Shown one piece after another: positions 34,363 to 42,906 of a stretch of DNA of 64,000 nt (within the stretch, counting starts at the first letter, position 1; each line of letters begins with the position of its first letter). The stretch lies in NCBI RefSeq assembly GCF_001458735.1, contig NZ_CZQA01000001.1:1612001-1676000 (forward strand), given 5' to 3'. This DNA is from Candidatus Nitrospira nitrosa. GTDB lineage: Bacteria; Nitrospirota; Nitrospiria; Nitrospirales; Nitrospiraceae. Under the pieces are notes generated by a model. It was given only the letters and a program-made list of their open reading frames with translations, made no database searches and was not told the DNA's origin. Made by a program: the position numbers and the translations under genes.

Positions 34363-34972
34363 TCCACGTTCCATTCCGTGGCGCAAGAACGTGGAGAGAC
34401 AAGACATCTCCCCCCGTGATTCGCCGGCGCTATGGCGGCTTGTCAAAGCGAAACTCAAGGGGCTTCGTACCTGGTTCCTGAGGATGATGTGGTATCCGGA
34501 TGCTCGAACCGGCAAGGGATTTCATGTCGGTAGAGGCGTGTATATTGAGGCAGGGTTCGTTGCGGGAGACTACGTCTACATCGGTCCGTATAGTGTGCTG
34601 TCGCCGCAGGTTCACATCGGACATTACTCGTCCTTATCGGCTTATGTCGCGATCGTTGGACGCGATCACCACTGTGAAGAGCCGGGTATTCCGATCGTGT
34701 TTTCCGGTCGCCCTCCGTCTTGTGTGACCCGAATTGGTGCGGATGTCCTTGTGGGGCATGGGGCCATCCTCATACGAGGCGTGACGATCGGCAACGGGGC
34801 GATCGTCGGTGCCGGCGCCGTTGTGACCACGGATGTCCCTCCGTACGCGATCGTCGGCGGTGTTCCGGCCAGAGTTCTGCGCTATCGGTTCGATGAGCGG
34901 CAACAAGCGATTCATGAAGCCATGTTGGCGGAACCGACGAAGCAAGGGGCGTATCCAGGCCCGCCCAGATAA
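34355..34972 (+). CDS. left-handed beta-helix acyltransferase
   Basis: A 205-residue hexapeptide-repeat protein (CatB/WcaF type): [56 protein letters not shown] (catalytic His region), then [20 protein letters not shown] and [20 protein letters not shown] then PARVLRYRF. Such enzymes transfer acetyl groups from acetyl-CoA to a sugar hydroxyl. The start TTG 34355 overlaps the previous stop with GAGG nine bases upstream; a later GTG at about 34391 is possible. Probably decorates the EPS repeat made by unit 1. Confidence 0.8.
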   Translation: MDDPRSIPWRKNVERQDISPRDSPALWRLVKAKLKGLRTWFLRMMWYPDARTGKGFHVGRGVYIEAGFVAGDYVYIGPYSVLSPQVHIGHYSSLSAYVAIVGRDHHCEEPGIPIVFSGRPPSCVTRIGADVLVGHGAILIRGVTIGNGAIVGAGAVVTTDVPPYAIVGGVPARVLRYRFDERQQAIHEAMLAEPTKQGAYPGPPR

Positions 34973-35155
34973 TGGCTGTAGGCGCATGTACAAGAAGCGG
35001 TCCCATAATAATCTCATGTGCACGTGGTCTGGCGAAGCGGGAATCGAACCGAGTCCATTGTTCTTGGATCTCGAGACAGTGCTGCATACCGTAAATGCGC
35101 GGAGCGCTCTTAAGTCCCAGTGGGTTGTGTCGGGTGGCTTGCCCGCCTCCTGTCA
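34973..35155. other. intergenic region after EPS unit 1
   Basis: No gene is seen. A stretch near 35040-35065 resembles a tRNA T-arm on the minus strand but does not fold as a tRNA. Confidence 0.4.
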
Positions 35156-35225
35156 CAATTTAACGTTCTGATAACACAGATTTGAGACTGCCGTTTCGAT
35201 AATCCGGCGCTCGACAGGGTACATT
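35156..35225 (+). promoter_or_regulatory. motif 2 promoter of EPS unit 2
   Basis: TTTAAC then, 11 bp on, GATAACACAGATTTGAG (35170-35186); 33 bp later TACATT (35220-35225). The implied start near 35232 leaves about 20 nt to ATG 35253. Confidence 0.65.
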
Positions 35226-35252
35226 CCTCGAAAAGGTAATGGGGACGCTGGC

Positions 35253-35825
35253 ATGTCACAACCATGCGCTATGGAAGGCGCGGATCTTTCGGAGTGTTCG
35301 ATCCCGCACTCCCGCGCAAATCAAGCGCTGCGAATTCTGTGGCAAGCTGTGTGGCTACTGGCCTATCGGCCAAGCCCGACGATCTTTCATGCATGGAGAC
35401 GATTTCTGCTCCGTCTGTTCGGCGCGAAGATTTCACGACGCGCCTATCCCTATCCCTCGGTGAGGGTGTGGGGGCCCTGGAATTTGGTCATGGATGACAT
35501 GAGTTGCTTGGGGCCGGATGTGAATTGCTATTGCGTGGACAAAGTCGTGCTCTGTGCCGGAGCAACGGTGAGCCAGTACAGCTTTTTGTGTACGGCCAGT
35601 CATGACTACCGACTGCCCAACAGGCCGATGACGACGGCACCCATTACCATTGGGCATCGTGCCTGGGTGGCGGCGGATGCCTTTATCGGCCCCGGCGTGA
35701 GCATTGGGGAGGGAGCTATTGTGGGTGCGCGTGCCAGTGTGTTTCGTGATGTAGATCCCTGGACCGTTGTGGGTGGGAACCCAGCTCGAGTGATTCGAAC
35801 ATATCAGCCTGAGCCTGGGAAATAG
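35253..35825 (+). CDS. WcaF-like acetyltransferase
   Basis: A 190-residue hexapeptide-repeat acyltransferase. The N-terminal half is Arg/aromatic-rich and helical (LRILWQAVWLLAYRPSPTIF), as in WcaF-type enzymes of EPS loci; then VRVWGPWNLVMDDMSCLGPD, VVLCAGATVSQYSFLCTASH (likely catalytic His in CTASHDY), ITIGHRAWVAADAFIGPGVS, IGEGAIVGARASVFRDVDPW and VVGGNPARVIR. Acetyl-CoA donor, sugar acceptor expected. An ATG at 35239 in another frame is nearer AAAAGG but gives no family protein. First gene of unit 2. Confidence 0.83.
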   Translation: MSQPCAMEGADLSECSIPHSRANQALRILWQAVWLLAYRPSPTIFHAWRRFLLRLFGAKISRRAYPYPSVRVWGPWNLVMDDMSCLGPDVNCYCVDKVVLCAGATVSQYSFLCTASHDYRLPNRPMTTAPITIGHRAWVAADAFIGPGVSIGEGAIVGARASVFRDVDPWTVVGGNPARVIRTYQPEPGK

Positions 35826-35885
35826 GGTCGTGCAATTTGTACATCATGTGCGACTAGGGTGCATAGCAGCTAGGGAGAGCGTTCG

Positions 35886-36944
35886 GTGTCGAATCGGTTG
35901 ACGAATGGAACGAACAAGGCCACTGCGGCTCTCGATCCGGATCGGAAATCGGTCGAAATCAGGCTCGTCAGTGAGCCAGTGGCTGGAATGGAACGTGTGG
36001 GCTTTGGTCTGTCGAAGCTGATGCGTCTCCCTTCTGGTGCGGAGCGGCAGCGACTCTTGGATACCGTCTATGATCAAGGAATCCGCCATTTCGACGTGGC
36101 TCGAATGTATGGGCTCGGTGCGAGTGAGAAAGAGCTTGGCAAGCTTCTACGATCAAAACGAACGCAGGTGACTGTCGCCACTAAATTCGGGATTGAACCC
36201 ACGCTGGCGACTCGTTATCTGTCGTCTCTTCAGGCACCCGTCCGTTGGCTCTTCACAAAGCTCCCTGGTTTGAAAGCTTCCGCAACCGGGACGCATCAGC
36301 CGTTGTATCGTCCCAAGCGGTTCACCCCGGACTCCCTTCGAGCGAGTCTGGACATGAGCCTTCGACAACTTGGCACGGACTATGTCGATATCCTGTTTTT
36401 ACATGAGCCGATGCCGGGTGACTACATTGCCGATGAACTGAGCGACAGTCTCAAAGATCTTCAGACGCAGGGAAAAATCCGCAGATTCGGGATGTCGTCG
36501 ACGGCGAACAGCCTCATGTCTCTGATCCGACAACATCCTGCTCTGACTGCTGTGCTGCAATTTGATAACGATGCGACCGGTCGCCAAATCAATCGACTTC
36601 CTCTTCCGCCGCATTCACGTCTCTTCACCTTCGCGCCGTTTGCGACGGCCCTTCCTGTGGTCCAATCGAGATGTGAACAGGTACCTTCCGTGGTCGACAA
36701 CGTCGCTGAGAGCACTGGTGTTGATCTTCGGTCGCATCAAGAGCAGGTTCGACTCCTGCTTAGCTACGCTTTCCATGCCAATCCACGAGGGACGGTGGTC
36801 TTTGCGTCCACGAATATTCATCACATCGCCGCAGTAGCGAAGCATGTTCGGAGTGAATTGATCGGAGAGGATAGGGTCCGGCTCATTCTTGAGGAACTCG
36901 GACTGCTGCACATCGACGCCGGCGTTCGGGTAGGCGGCTCATGA
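35886..36944 (+). CDS. aldo/keto reductase
   Basis: A 352-residue NAD(P)H-dependent oxidoreductase of the AKR fold: VGFGLSKLMRLPSGAERQRL then LDTVYDQGIRHFDVARMYGL, GASEKELGKLL (catalytic Asp and Tyr in FDVARMYG), VTVATKFGIEP (Lys), and SLDMSLRQLGTDYVDILFLH (His in LHEP). Start is GTG 35886 with AGGGAG upstream; a short polar N-terminal extension precedes the barrel. Overlaps the GMC oxidoreductase as ATGA, so the two are coupled. They may oxidise or reduce a nucleotide sugar or EPS side group, which would be an unusual step for EPS loci. Confidence 0.82.
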   Translation: MSNRLTNGTNKATAALDPDRKSVEIRLVSEPVAGMERVGFGLSKLMRLPSGAERQRLLDTVYDQGIRHFDVARMYGLGASEKELGKLLRSKRTQVTVATKFGIEPTLATRYLSSLQAPVRWLFTKLPGLKASATGTHQPLYRPKRFTPDSLRASLDMSLRQLGTDYVDILFLHEPMPGDYIADELSDSLKDLQTQGKIRRFGMSSTANSLMSLIRQHPALTAVLQFDNDATGRQINRLPLPPHSRLFTFAPFATALPVVQSRCEQVPSVVDNVAESTGVDLRSHQEQVRLLLSYAFHANPRGTVVFASTNIHHIAAVAKHVRSELIGEDRVRLILEELGLLHIDAGVRVGGS

Positions 36945-38584
36945 TTACGGATCTTCTTCACGGAGGCGGTCGCCAGACACGCATGGCGGACGTCTGTGTG
37001 ATCGGCGCTGGGACGGCCGGCCTGGCGCTTGTTCGTGAGTTGCTCAGCAGCGGTCATACGGTCGTGGTATTGGAATCCGGAGGGATCACCGTCGAAGAGG
37101 ATACGCAGCAGCTCTATGACTGTACGGTTGTCGGCTTACCGCATCGCGGATACCTTCACGGCCGCTTTAGAACGCTTGGAGGGACTTCTACGCGCTGGGG
37201 GGGGCAACTGTTGCCGTTAACGGCACTCGATATCGACCATCGGGAATGGATTGGTGCGGTCGCATGGCCTGTCACGTATGCCGAGCTACAAGATTATTAC
37301 CAGCGGGTTGAACAGTTGTTCGGCGTCGATGGGGATCCGTACGAGCCTGAAGCGCTGAATCGATGGCCGATCCATGGAACGGATTTTGATGCGAATCAAT
37401 TCACCGCCCGTTATGCCAAATGGCCTCCATTTGTCAGGCGAAACCTGGCTCGTGTTGTCGGGAAGGACTGTGCGGAATCAACCTTGGTGGAGGTGGTCCT
37501 TCACGCGAACGTGACGGAGATTTCTCTCAGTGATGATGGTACCAAGGTGGTCCAAGTCCGAGCCCGTACGCTGGATGGGGCTGCGATCGACGTCAAGGCG
37601 AAACACTTTGTCGTGGCGACAGGGACCTTGGAGACGATACGACTCTTGTTGGCATCCAGAGGCGTGGTTCCAGGCGGCATTGGAAACCATTCCGGCCATC
37701 TTGGGAAGAACTTTCAGGATCATCTCTCTCTTCGTGGGGCGGAGCTCTTTCCTCGATCGATACGCAGCCTTGAGAACAAATTTGCTCCGTTCTTCATCGA
37801 CGGGACGATGCGCACGGCACGGCTTGAACTGAGTGCGAACATGCAGCGGGATCGGAAGCTTCTGAGTTGTTTCGGCCAGGTGTTGTTCGAGACCCCTGAT
37901 GATTCAGGGTTTGCCGAGCTTCGTGATGGATTGCGCCGTTTGCAGGCTCGGCGCAATCCTTGGCCGAGCGTCAAAGGATGGACCAATATCCTGAGGGATA
38001 TCCCCAATATGTGCCGACTCGGGGCGGTCAGAGTGCTGAAACAACGAGTCGCCTACCCAGACAATGCACGGTTTCACCTTCAAGTGGATGTGGAGCAATG
38101 TCCCAACTCTGAGAGTACGGTGAGCTTGGGTCACGAATGCGATGCATTGGGGATGCCGATGCTGAGGCTTGATTGGCGAATCAAGCGTCTTGAGAAGCGG
38201 ACCATGCAGGAATATGTCCGCCGGTTTCGCCTTGAATGGGAGCGACTGGATCTTGGCGATGCACGATGGAATGAGAAGCTGTTCGAAGAAGGCGATCGGT
38301 GGCTGGAAGATGTGATCGATGTCTACCATCAAACCGGCGGAACTTCGATGAGCGAACATCCGAGCGGCGGTGTGGCCGATCCGCAACTACGTGTTCACGG
38401 CATTGCCAACTTGTTTCTCGCGAGTTGCTCCGTTTTTCCCTCTGCCGGAAGTGCCAACCCCACGTTCACGCTGTTGGCATTAACGGTTCGCTTGGCTGAT
38501 CATCTTCGGGCGGTACTGGCTGCCGACGCAAGCCCGTTGCATGTGAATACGTCACAGGATATCGAATGTCCGACTACTGCGTAA
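36941..38584 (+). CDS. GMC-family FAD oxidoreductase
   Basis: A 547-residue flavoprotein: FAD-binding VCVIGAGTAGLALVRELLSS and VVVLESGG near residues 17-48, LGGTSTRWGGQLLPL (flavin contact), VVATGTLETIRLLLAS, and C-terminal DVYHQTGGTSMSEHPSGGVA then DPQLRVHGIANLFLASCSVF then PSAGSANPTFTLLAL, the GMC active-site His and the final FAD motif. Typically oxidises alcohol groups of sugars or polyols. Overlaps the AKR gene by 4 bp. No signal peptide, so it acts in the cytosol or on the inner face of the membrane. Confidence 0.85.
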   Translation: MITDLLHGGGRQTRMADVCVIGAGTAGLALVRELLSSGHTVVVLESGGITVEEDTQQLYDCTVVGLPHRGYLHGRFRTLGGTSTRWGGQLLPLTALDIDHREWIGAVAWPVTYAELQDYYQRVEQLFGVDGDPYEPEALNRWPIHGTDFDANQFTARYAKWPPFVRRNLARVVGKDCAESTLVEVVLHANVTEISLSDDGTKVVQVRARTLDGAAIDVKAKHFVVATGTLETIRLLLASRGVVPGGIGNHSGHLGKNFQDHLSLRGAELFPRSIRSLENKFAPFFIDGTMRTARLELSANMQRDRKLLSCFGQVLFETPDDSGFAELRDGLRRLQARRNPWPSVKGWTNILRDIPNMCRLGAVRVLKQRVAYPDNARFHLQVDVEQCPNSESTVSLGHECDALGMPMLRLDWRIKRLEKRTMQEYVRRFRLEWERLDLGDARWNEKLFEEGDRWLEDVIDVYHQTGGTSMSEHPSGGVADPQLRVHGIANLFLASCSVFPSAGSANPTFTLLALTVRLADHLRAVLAADASPLHVNTSQDIECPTTA

Positions 38585-38627
38585 GCAAACTGTTGGGCAT
38601 ATTGTTACACCTTCAAGAGGTCATCTC

Positions 38628-39326
38628 ATGAACACTCTGCTTATCCGTGCGCGATCGGTTGCTAGGAAGCTGGGCATCTTATCTCAGCTGAAGGCCGTCC
38701 ATTCCGTGTTTCATCGTGGGTACGAAGAGTATTTCGATACCGCGCTTCTTACTCATATTCAGCCAGGTGATGTCGTGTGGGATATTGGGGCAAATCTTGG
38801 TCTGTACACCGAAAAGTTCTTGGAGAAGGTGGGAAGCGGAGGGGCCGTTGTCGCGTTTGAGCCAGTGTCGGATTGTTTCGATGTGCTCCGCTCCAAGTTC
38901 ACTGGGAAGACCAACGTGACGCTGGAGCCTCTTGCGCTATCTTCAAGCAATGGGATAGGGACGATGAAGCTTGCCGCAGATCCGCTCGGTGCCACACACC
39001 AATTGGTCGACCAGGCGCATCCAAGTTCCGAGGAGGCCGCTCAGGTCACGATTGTGACGGCTGACAGCTATGCGGCGCGTAGCCGGACTGTCCCGGATGT
39101 CATCAAAATTGATGTCGAAGGCTTTGAGTACGAGGTGTTCAAAGGCATGAAGGCGTTGCTCACGGAGCCAAAATTGAGAGGGCTGTTCTGTGAGATGCAT
39201 TTTGCATTACTCGAAAGCCGGGGCCAGATGTTCGCTCCTGTTGAGATTGAACGGCTGCTCACTCGTGCGGGGTTTGAGGTGACATATACGGATAGCTCCC
39301 ATATTCAGGCGATTCGATCGACCTAG
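38628..39326 (+). CDS. FkbM-family methyltransferase
   Basis: A 232-residue SAM-dependent methyltransferase: HIQPGDVVWDIGANLGLYTE (motif I, about residues 44-63), VVAFEPVSDCFDVLRSKFTG (acidic residue of motif II), VTIVTADSYAAR and PDVIKIDVEGFEYEVFKGMK then ALL, the FkbM signature. These methylate sugar hydroxyls in many polysaccharide clusters. AGAGGTCATCTC precedes ATG 38628. Last gene of EPS unit 2. The 190 bp after it contain only weak hairpins before the next motif 2 promoter. Confidence 0.85.
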   Translation: MNTLLIRARSVARKLGILSQLKAVHSVFHRGYEEYFDTALLTHIQPGDVVWDIGANLGLYTEKFLEKVGSGGAVVAFEPVSDCFDVLRSKFTGKTNVTLEPLALSSSNGIGTMKLAADPLGATHQLVDQAHPSSEEAAQVTIVTADSYAARSRTVPDVIKIDVEGFEYEVFKGMKALLTEPKLRGLFCEMHFALLESRGQMFAPVEIERLLTRAGFEVTYTDSSHIQAIRST

Positions 39327-39503
39327 CCTGCTCTCATTACTCTCCCTCCAGTAAACTGGATAGCAGGATCCCTCGGTAGGCTTATCGGTACGCCGAGCGG
39401 ACCATCAAGTGCTCATGAGGGACCTATCGGCCTTGCCCGATGGTTTCATCAGGTTGCGTGAACCGGATTTCCTGAGCGTTGTTCGACTACCGGGCCCGTT
39501 CTT

Positions 39504-39572
39504 CTTTTAATATTCCCGTAACAAGAACTTAAATCTGGCGTTGCTACAGCGCTTGACCTTCAGGCGTAGACT
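39504..39572 (+). promoter_or_regulatory. motif 2 promoter of EPS unit 3
   Basis: TTTTAAT then, 11 bp on, CGTAACAAGAACTTAAA (39517-39533); 33 bp later TAGACT (39567-39572). The predicted start is only about 5 nt before ATG 39584, so this mRNA may be nearly leaderless. Confidence 0.6.
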
Positions 39573-39583
39573 CTTCCGAGAGT

Positions 39584-40495
39584 ATGAACCTGTCTATTCT
39601 CATCCTGACGCTGAACGAAGAATGCAACCTTGCCGATTGTATCCGGTCGGTGAGCGAGGCAGACGACATCGTCGTTCTGGATTCTTTCAGCAGCGACCGG
39701 ACGGTCGCGATCGCAACGGAAATGGGCGTACGCGTGATTCAGCGACGGTTCGACAATTACGCGGCCCAAAGAAATGCCGGGTTGAATGAGACCTCGTACA
39801 AGCATCCGTGGGTTCTCATGGTCGATGCCGACGAACGGGTCACCCCCGAGCTCTGGGCGGAGATGCGAAGGGCTATAGCGACCGCTGAACCGACGGTCAG
39901 TATGTTCCATATGAGGCGAAAGGACTATTGGTTTAGGCAGTGGATTCGACGGAGCAGCGGCTATCCGACCTGGTTCGGTAGATTGGTTCGTGTCGGGCAT
40001 GTGACGGTCGAGCGGGAGATCAATGAGCAGTACGTCGCGCATGGGGAGTCAAGATTTTTGAGCGAGCATCTAGTGCATTACCCGTTCAACAAGAAAGTCG
40101 CCTATTGGTTTGAACGTCATAACCGATACTCGTCGATGGAGGCCAACGCGCTTGCCGGAGAGCGACGGGAGAAGATTGCGATTCGGGGACTGTGGTCGAC
40201 CACTCCGATCGTGCGCCGGAAAACCATGAAGCAGATTGCCTACCGACTGCCAGGGCGTCCGCTCTTGGTATTCCTGTACCTCTGCGTGGTGCGGGGAGGC
40301 TTTTTGGATGGTCTTGCGGGATTGCGGTATTGCATCCTCCGGGCGATCTACGAATACATGATCGATCTCAAGGTGAAGGAACAAGTGGAGGAGCGGAATG
40401 TCCAGGAATCTCGCGAGCAAAATCATCTTCATCAATCGATACTTCTACCCCGATCATTCCGCGACGAGTCAGCTCCTAAGCGACCTCGCGTTTGA
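39584..40495 (+). CDS. GT2-type glycosyltransferase
   Basis: A 303-residue glycosyltransferase with a GT-A fold of the WaaE/KdtX-like group: MNLSILILTLNEECNLADCI, VVLDSFSSDRTVAIATEMGV, RRFDNYAAQRNAGLNETSYK and LMVDADERV (metal-binding DxD in DADE). The second half has HYPFNKKVAYWFERHNRYSS and a hydrophobic helix VFLYLCVVRGGFLDGLAGLR. Probably transfers one sugar of the repeat unit. Its last 32 codons overlap the start of the next gene by 98 bp, longer than normal, so the C-terminal tail may be non-native or the stop may have shifted. Confidence 0.83.
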   Translation: MNLSILILTLNEECNLADCIRSVSEADDIVVLDSFSSDRTVAIATEMGVRVIQRRFDNYAAQRNAGLNETSYKHPWVLMVDADERVTPELWAEMRRAIATAEPTVSMFHMRRKDYWFRQWIRRSSGYPTWFGRLVRVGHVTVEREINEQYVAHGESRFLSEHLVHYPFNKKVAYWFERHNRYSSMEANALAGERREKIAIRGLWSTTPIVRRKTMKQIAYRLPGRPLLVFLYLCVVRGGFLDGLAGLRYCILRAIYEYMIDLKVKEQVEERNVQESREQNHLHQSILLPRSFRDESAPKRPRV

Positions 40496-41687
40496 TCTTG
40501 CCTCTCGTGGTCAGGAAATTCATGTCATCACCGGCTGTCAGTTGTACGGCGACCCTCACGCGGCGCTTTGCGCTGAGGAGTTGATCCGTGGCGTGCATGT
40601 GCATCGCGTGCCCACGTCGCGGTTTGGGCGGGACAATCTCTGGGGGCGAGCAGCCGATTATCTGACGTTTTATCTTGGCGCGACCTGGCGGCTTCTTCGA
40701 CTGATAGGCCAAGGAGACACCGTGGTGGCCAAGACCGATCCACCGATGATGTCGGTTCCCGCTTCGTGGGCGGTCAAGCTCAAGGGAGGGGTGCTGGTCA
40801 ATTGGGTGCAAGATTTGTTTCCGGAAGTCGCCACCTCTCTGGATGTGCATGGGCTACGATTCGCGGCTCCGATGCTCAAGCGGCTGCGCAATCACTCCTT
40901 GCGATCGGGCCGAACCAATGTGGTCTTGGGTGAGGTGATGGCTGAGCGTCTCCGTGAAGAGGGTATTCCCTCCGATCAGATCACGATCATCGAAAATTGG
41001 GCGGATGGTGATGCCATCCAGCCTATCCGGCGACAGGACAATCCCCTTCTCCATGAGTGGGGTCTCGATGATAAGTTCGTACTCGGGTATTCCGGAAACA
41101 TGGGCCGCGTTCATGAATTCAAGACCATGATCGACGCGGCGGAGCGGCTGAAGGTCGTGGATGAAATAGCCTTTGTGTTTATCGGCGACGGCATGGCCAG
41201 ACGATGGCTCGAGTCGGAGGCGGCGGGGCGGGGTTTGACGAATGTGCAGTTTTATCCATACCAATCTGCCGATCGATTGCAGTGGAGTTTGAGCGTTCCT
41301 GACGTACATTTCGTGTCGCTGCGGCCGACCCTCGAGGGACTCATCGTGCCGAGCAAGTTCTACGGAATCGCGGCGGCGGGACGACCGATCATCCACATCG
41401 GCGATCCCGATGGAGAGATCGCCCGCATCCTTGACCGTGAACGCTGTGGGTGGAGTTTCTGTATCGGTGAGGTCGAGGCACTGGCTGCCTGCATTCTCAG
41501 GCTGTACCGCCACAAGATGGAGGTCATTGACGCAGGGCTCTGTGCGCGGCGGGCATTCGACCGGAAGTATTCACGTGGGCATGCGCTCGATAGTTGGCGT
41601 GTGCTGTTGAACTCGGCTCCGGGCCATCTTGCTTCCGTGAATGTCGAAGCGGTCATAGAGCAGCCGGTTGGTGGAAAAAGATCGTGA
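40398..41687 (+). CDS. WcaI-like GT4 glycosyltransferase
   Basis: A 429-residue GT-B enzyme resembling WcaI: IIFINRYFYPDHSATSQLLS then DLAFDLASRGQEIHVIT, VVAKTDPPMMSVPASWAVKL, NWVQDLFPEVATSLDV, ITIIENWADGD, VLGYSGNMGRVHEFKTMIDA and VPDVHFVSLRPTLEGLIVPS then KFYGIAAAGRPIIHI. WcaI-type enzymes add a hexose during colanic-acid-like EPS assembly. GGAGGAGCGGA precedes ATG 40398 and the FINRYFYPD start is conserved in the family, so this start stands despite the 98-bp overlap with the previous gene. It overlaps the next gene as GTGA. Confidence 0.85.
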   Translation: MSRNLASKIIFINRYFYPDHSATSQLLSDLAFDLASRGQEIHVITGCQLYGDPHAALCAEELIRGVHVHRVPTSRFGRDNLWGRAADYLTFYLGATWRLLRLIGQGDTVVAKTDPPMMSVPASWAVKLKGGVLVNWVQDLFPEVATSLDVHGLRFAAPMLKRLRNHSLRSGRTNVVLGEVMAERLREEGIPSDQITIIENWADGDAIQPIRRQDNPLLHEWGLDDKFVLGYSGNMGRVHEFKTMIDAAERLKVVDEIAFVFIGDGMARRWLESEAAGRGLTNVQFYPYQSADRLQWSLSVPDVHFVSLRPTLEGLIVPSKFYGIAAAGRPIIHIGDPDGEIARILDRERCGWSFCIGEVEALAACILRLYRHKMEVIDAGLCARRAFDRKYSRGHALDSWRVLLNSAPGHLASVNVEAVIEQPVGGKRS

Positions 41688-42598
41688 CGCGGTCTCGACC
41701 ATTCAGCTGGCCCCGATTGTTTCTGATCAGCCTCATTGTGGTCGGAGCGACGGGACATGATATGTCGGGAGCTGCGGAGGGCGAGACGCCTTCCACGATG
41801 CAACGACCGTTCATCGTGTTTGACGCGACGTTGTATAAAAACAAACCCTCCTTCTCGGATTATCCGGTCCTTCGTCCGATCACGGTGCTCTACGAATGGC
41901 CGTTGTTTCTTACCGGTCAGTCGTCAGCCGCATTGCCGTCGGAGCAAAGGGTGCGATCCGCCGTCAAGGACTTGAGTGAGGCGTCTGATCCGGTGGTTCT
42001 CGATATCGAGCGCTGGCCGCTCAAGGGTGATGCGCAGGCCGTGAAGACGAGCGTCGGGAAGTTGCTGATGGTTTTGTCGTGGATCAAGCAGGAAATGCCC
42101 AGTGCCAAGATCGGCACCTATGGAACCGTCCCGTTGCCGGACTATTGGCGGGCCATTCGTGGGCGGACGAACGCGGAGTTTCAAGCCTGGCAGCGGGATA
42201 ACGACCGATTGGATGAGTTGCTGCCTAGTATGGATGCCTTGTATCCCTCCATTTATACGTTCTACTCCGATCGCCAAGGCTGGGTAACCTATGCGATTGC
42301 ACAGATCGAGGAGGCTCGCCGAAAAGCCAATGGAAAGCCGGTCTATGCATTTCTGTGGCCACAGTATCATGAGTCGAATTATCTCATCGGTCTCAAACCA
42401 ATCGAGCCGGATTATTGGGAGCTGCAATTAAACACCGTTTCTCAATATGCGGATGGAGTGGTGATCTGGGGGGGATGGGGCAAGCATGAGCCGGAGCCAT
42501 GGAACGAAGATGCCCCTTGGTGGCAAGTGACCAAGCGATTTATGAGCCGAATCGACGGGGTTGTTCCTAGTGTCCCATCGGGATTGAAAGCGCACTAG
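41684..42598 (+). CDS. secreted TIM-barrel-like protein, putative glycosidase
   Basis: A 304-residue exported protein starting at GTG 41684 (GTGA overlap with the previous stop) with signal peptide VTRSRPFSWPRLFLISLIVV... The mature part has PFIVFDATLYKNKPSFSDYP, DPVVLDIERWPLKGD (an acidic DIE motif after a beta-strand), KIGTYGTVPLPDYWRAIRGR, MDALYPSIYTFYSDRQGWVT, KPVYAFLWPQYHESNYLIGL and WELQLNTVSQYADGVVIWGG then WGK. The alternating strands ending in acidic residues and the WGGWGK end recall hyaluronidase-like (GH56-type) barrels; I cannot confirm the family. A role in trimming or editing the EPS is plausible. Confidence 0.65.
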   Translation: MTRSRPFSWPRLFLISLIVVGATGHDMSGAAEGETPSTMQRPFIVFDATLYKNKPSFSDYPVLRPITVLYEWPLFLTGQSSAALPSEQRVRSAVKDLSEASDPVVLDIERWPLKGDAQAVKTSVGKLLMVLSWIKQEMPSAKIGTYGTVPLPDYWRAIRGRTNAEFQAWQRDNDRLDELLPSMDALYPSIYTFYSDRQGWVTYAIAQIEEARRKANGKPVYAFLWPQYHESNYLIGLKPIEPDYWELQLNTVSQYADGVVIWGGWGKHEPEPWNEDAPWWQVTKRFMSRIDGVVPSVPSGLKAH

Positions 42599-42670
42599 TG
42601 TCGAGCTGATCGATGGGTGGTTTTCAATCATGGCTGATCGGTCTCTCAGCTATTGGTTTCCAATAAAAGA

Positions 42671-42703
42671 ATCGACGACTGCCATCGGCATCGCGTCGTC
42701 GAT
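42671..42703 (+). terminator. 9-bp stem-loop after EPS unit 3
   Basis: ATCGACGAC (42671-42679) and GTCGTCGAT (42695-42703) pair with an inner GCCATCGGCATCGC loop. It lies 72 bp after the stop of the putative glycosidase gene and before the next promoter. Confidence 0.55.
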
Positions 42704-42811
42704 GGCTCCTATGGAGGGGCAGTCGGGCGCTGTTTATTTGGCCTCCCTGGGGTTGCTGTAAAGGTGCTTCTCGCCGTCAGCCGACCACTACCGTATCCAC
42801 AGTCCCGCCCG

Positions 42812-42878
42812 TTTTAACGATCAGTTAACACAAACTTGAGATTGACGTGGCCCACGGCCGATCGGCGAACGGTACACT
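42812..42878 (+). promoter_or_regulatory. motif 2 promoter of the exosortase unit
   Basis: TTTTAAC then, 11 bp on, GTTAACACAAACTTGAG (42824-42840); 32 bp later TACACT (42873-42878). The spacer shares CGTGGCCCA with the unit 1 promoter. A start near 42885 excludes the long frame from 42847 and supports ATG 42907. Confidence 0.7.
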
Positions 42879-42906
42879 TCAACGTCGTCATCACTGTGGA
42901 GCTGTC

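Noticed and set aside
35025-35070. tRNA-like T-arm on the minus strand (GGTTCGATTCCCGC)
   Set aside because: The T-stem has mismatches, the acceptor stem and CCA do not line up, and no anticodon arm folds upstream. At most a decayed fragment or chance.
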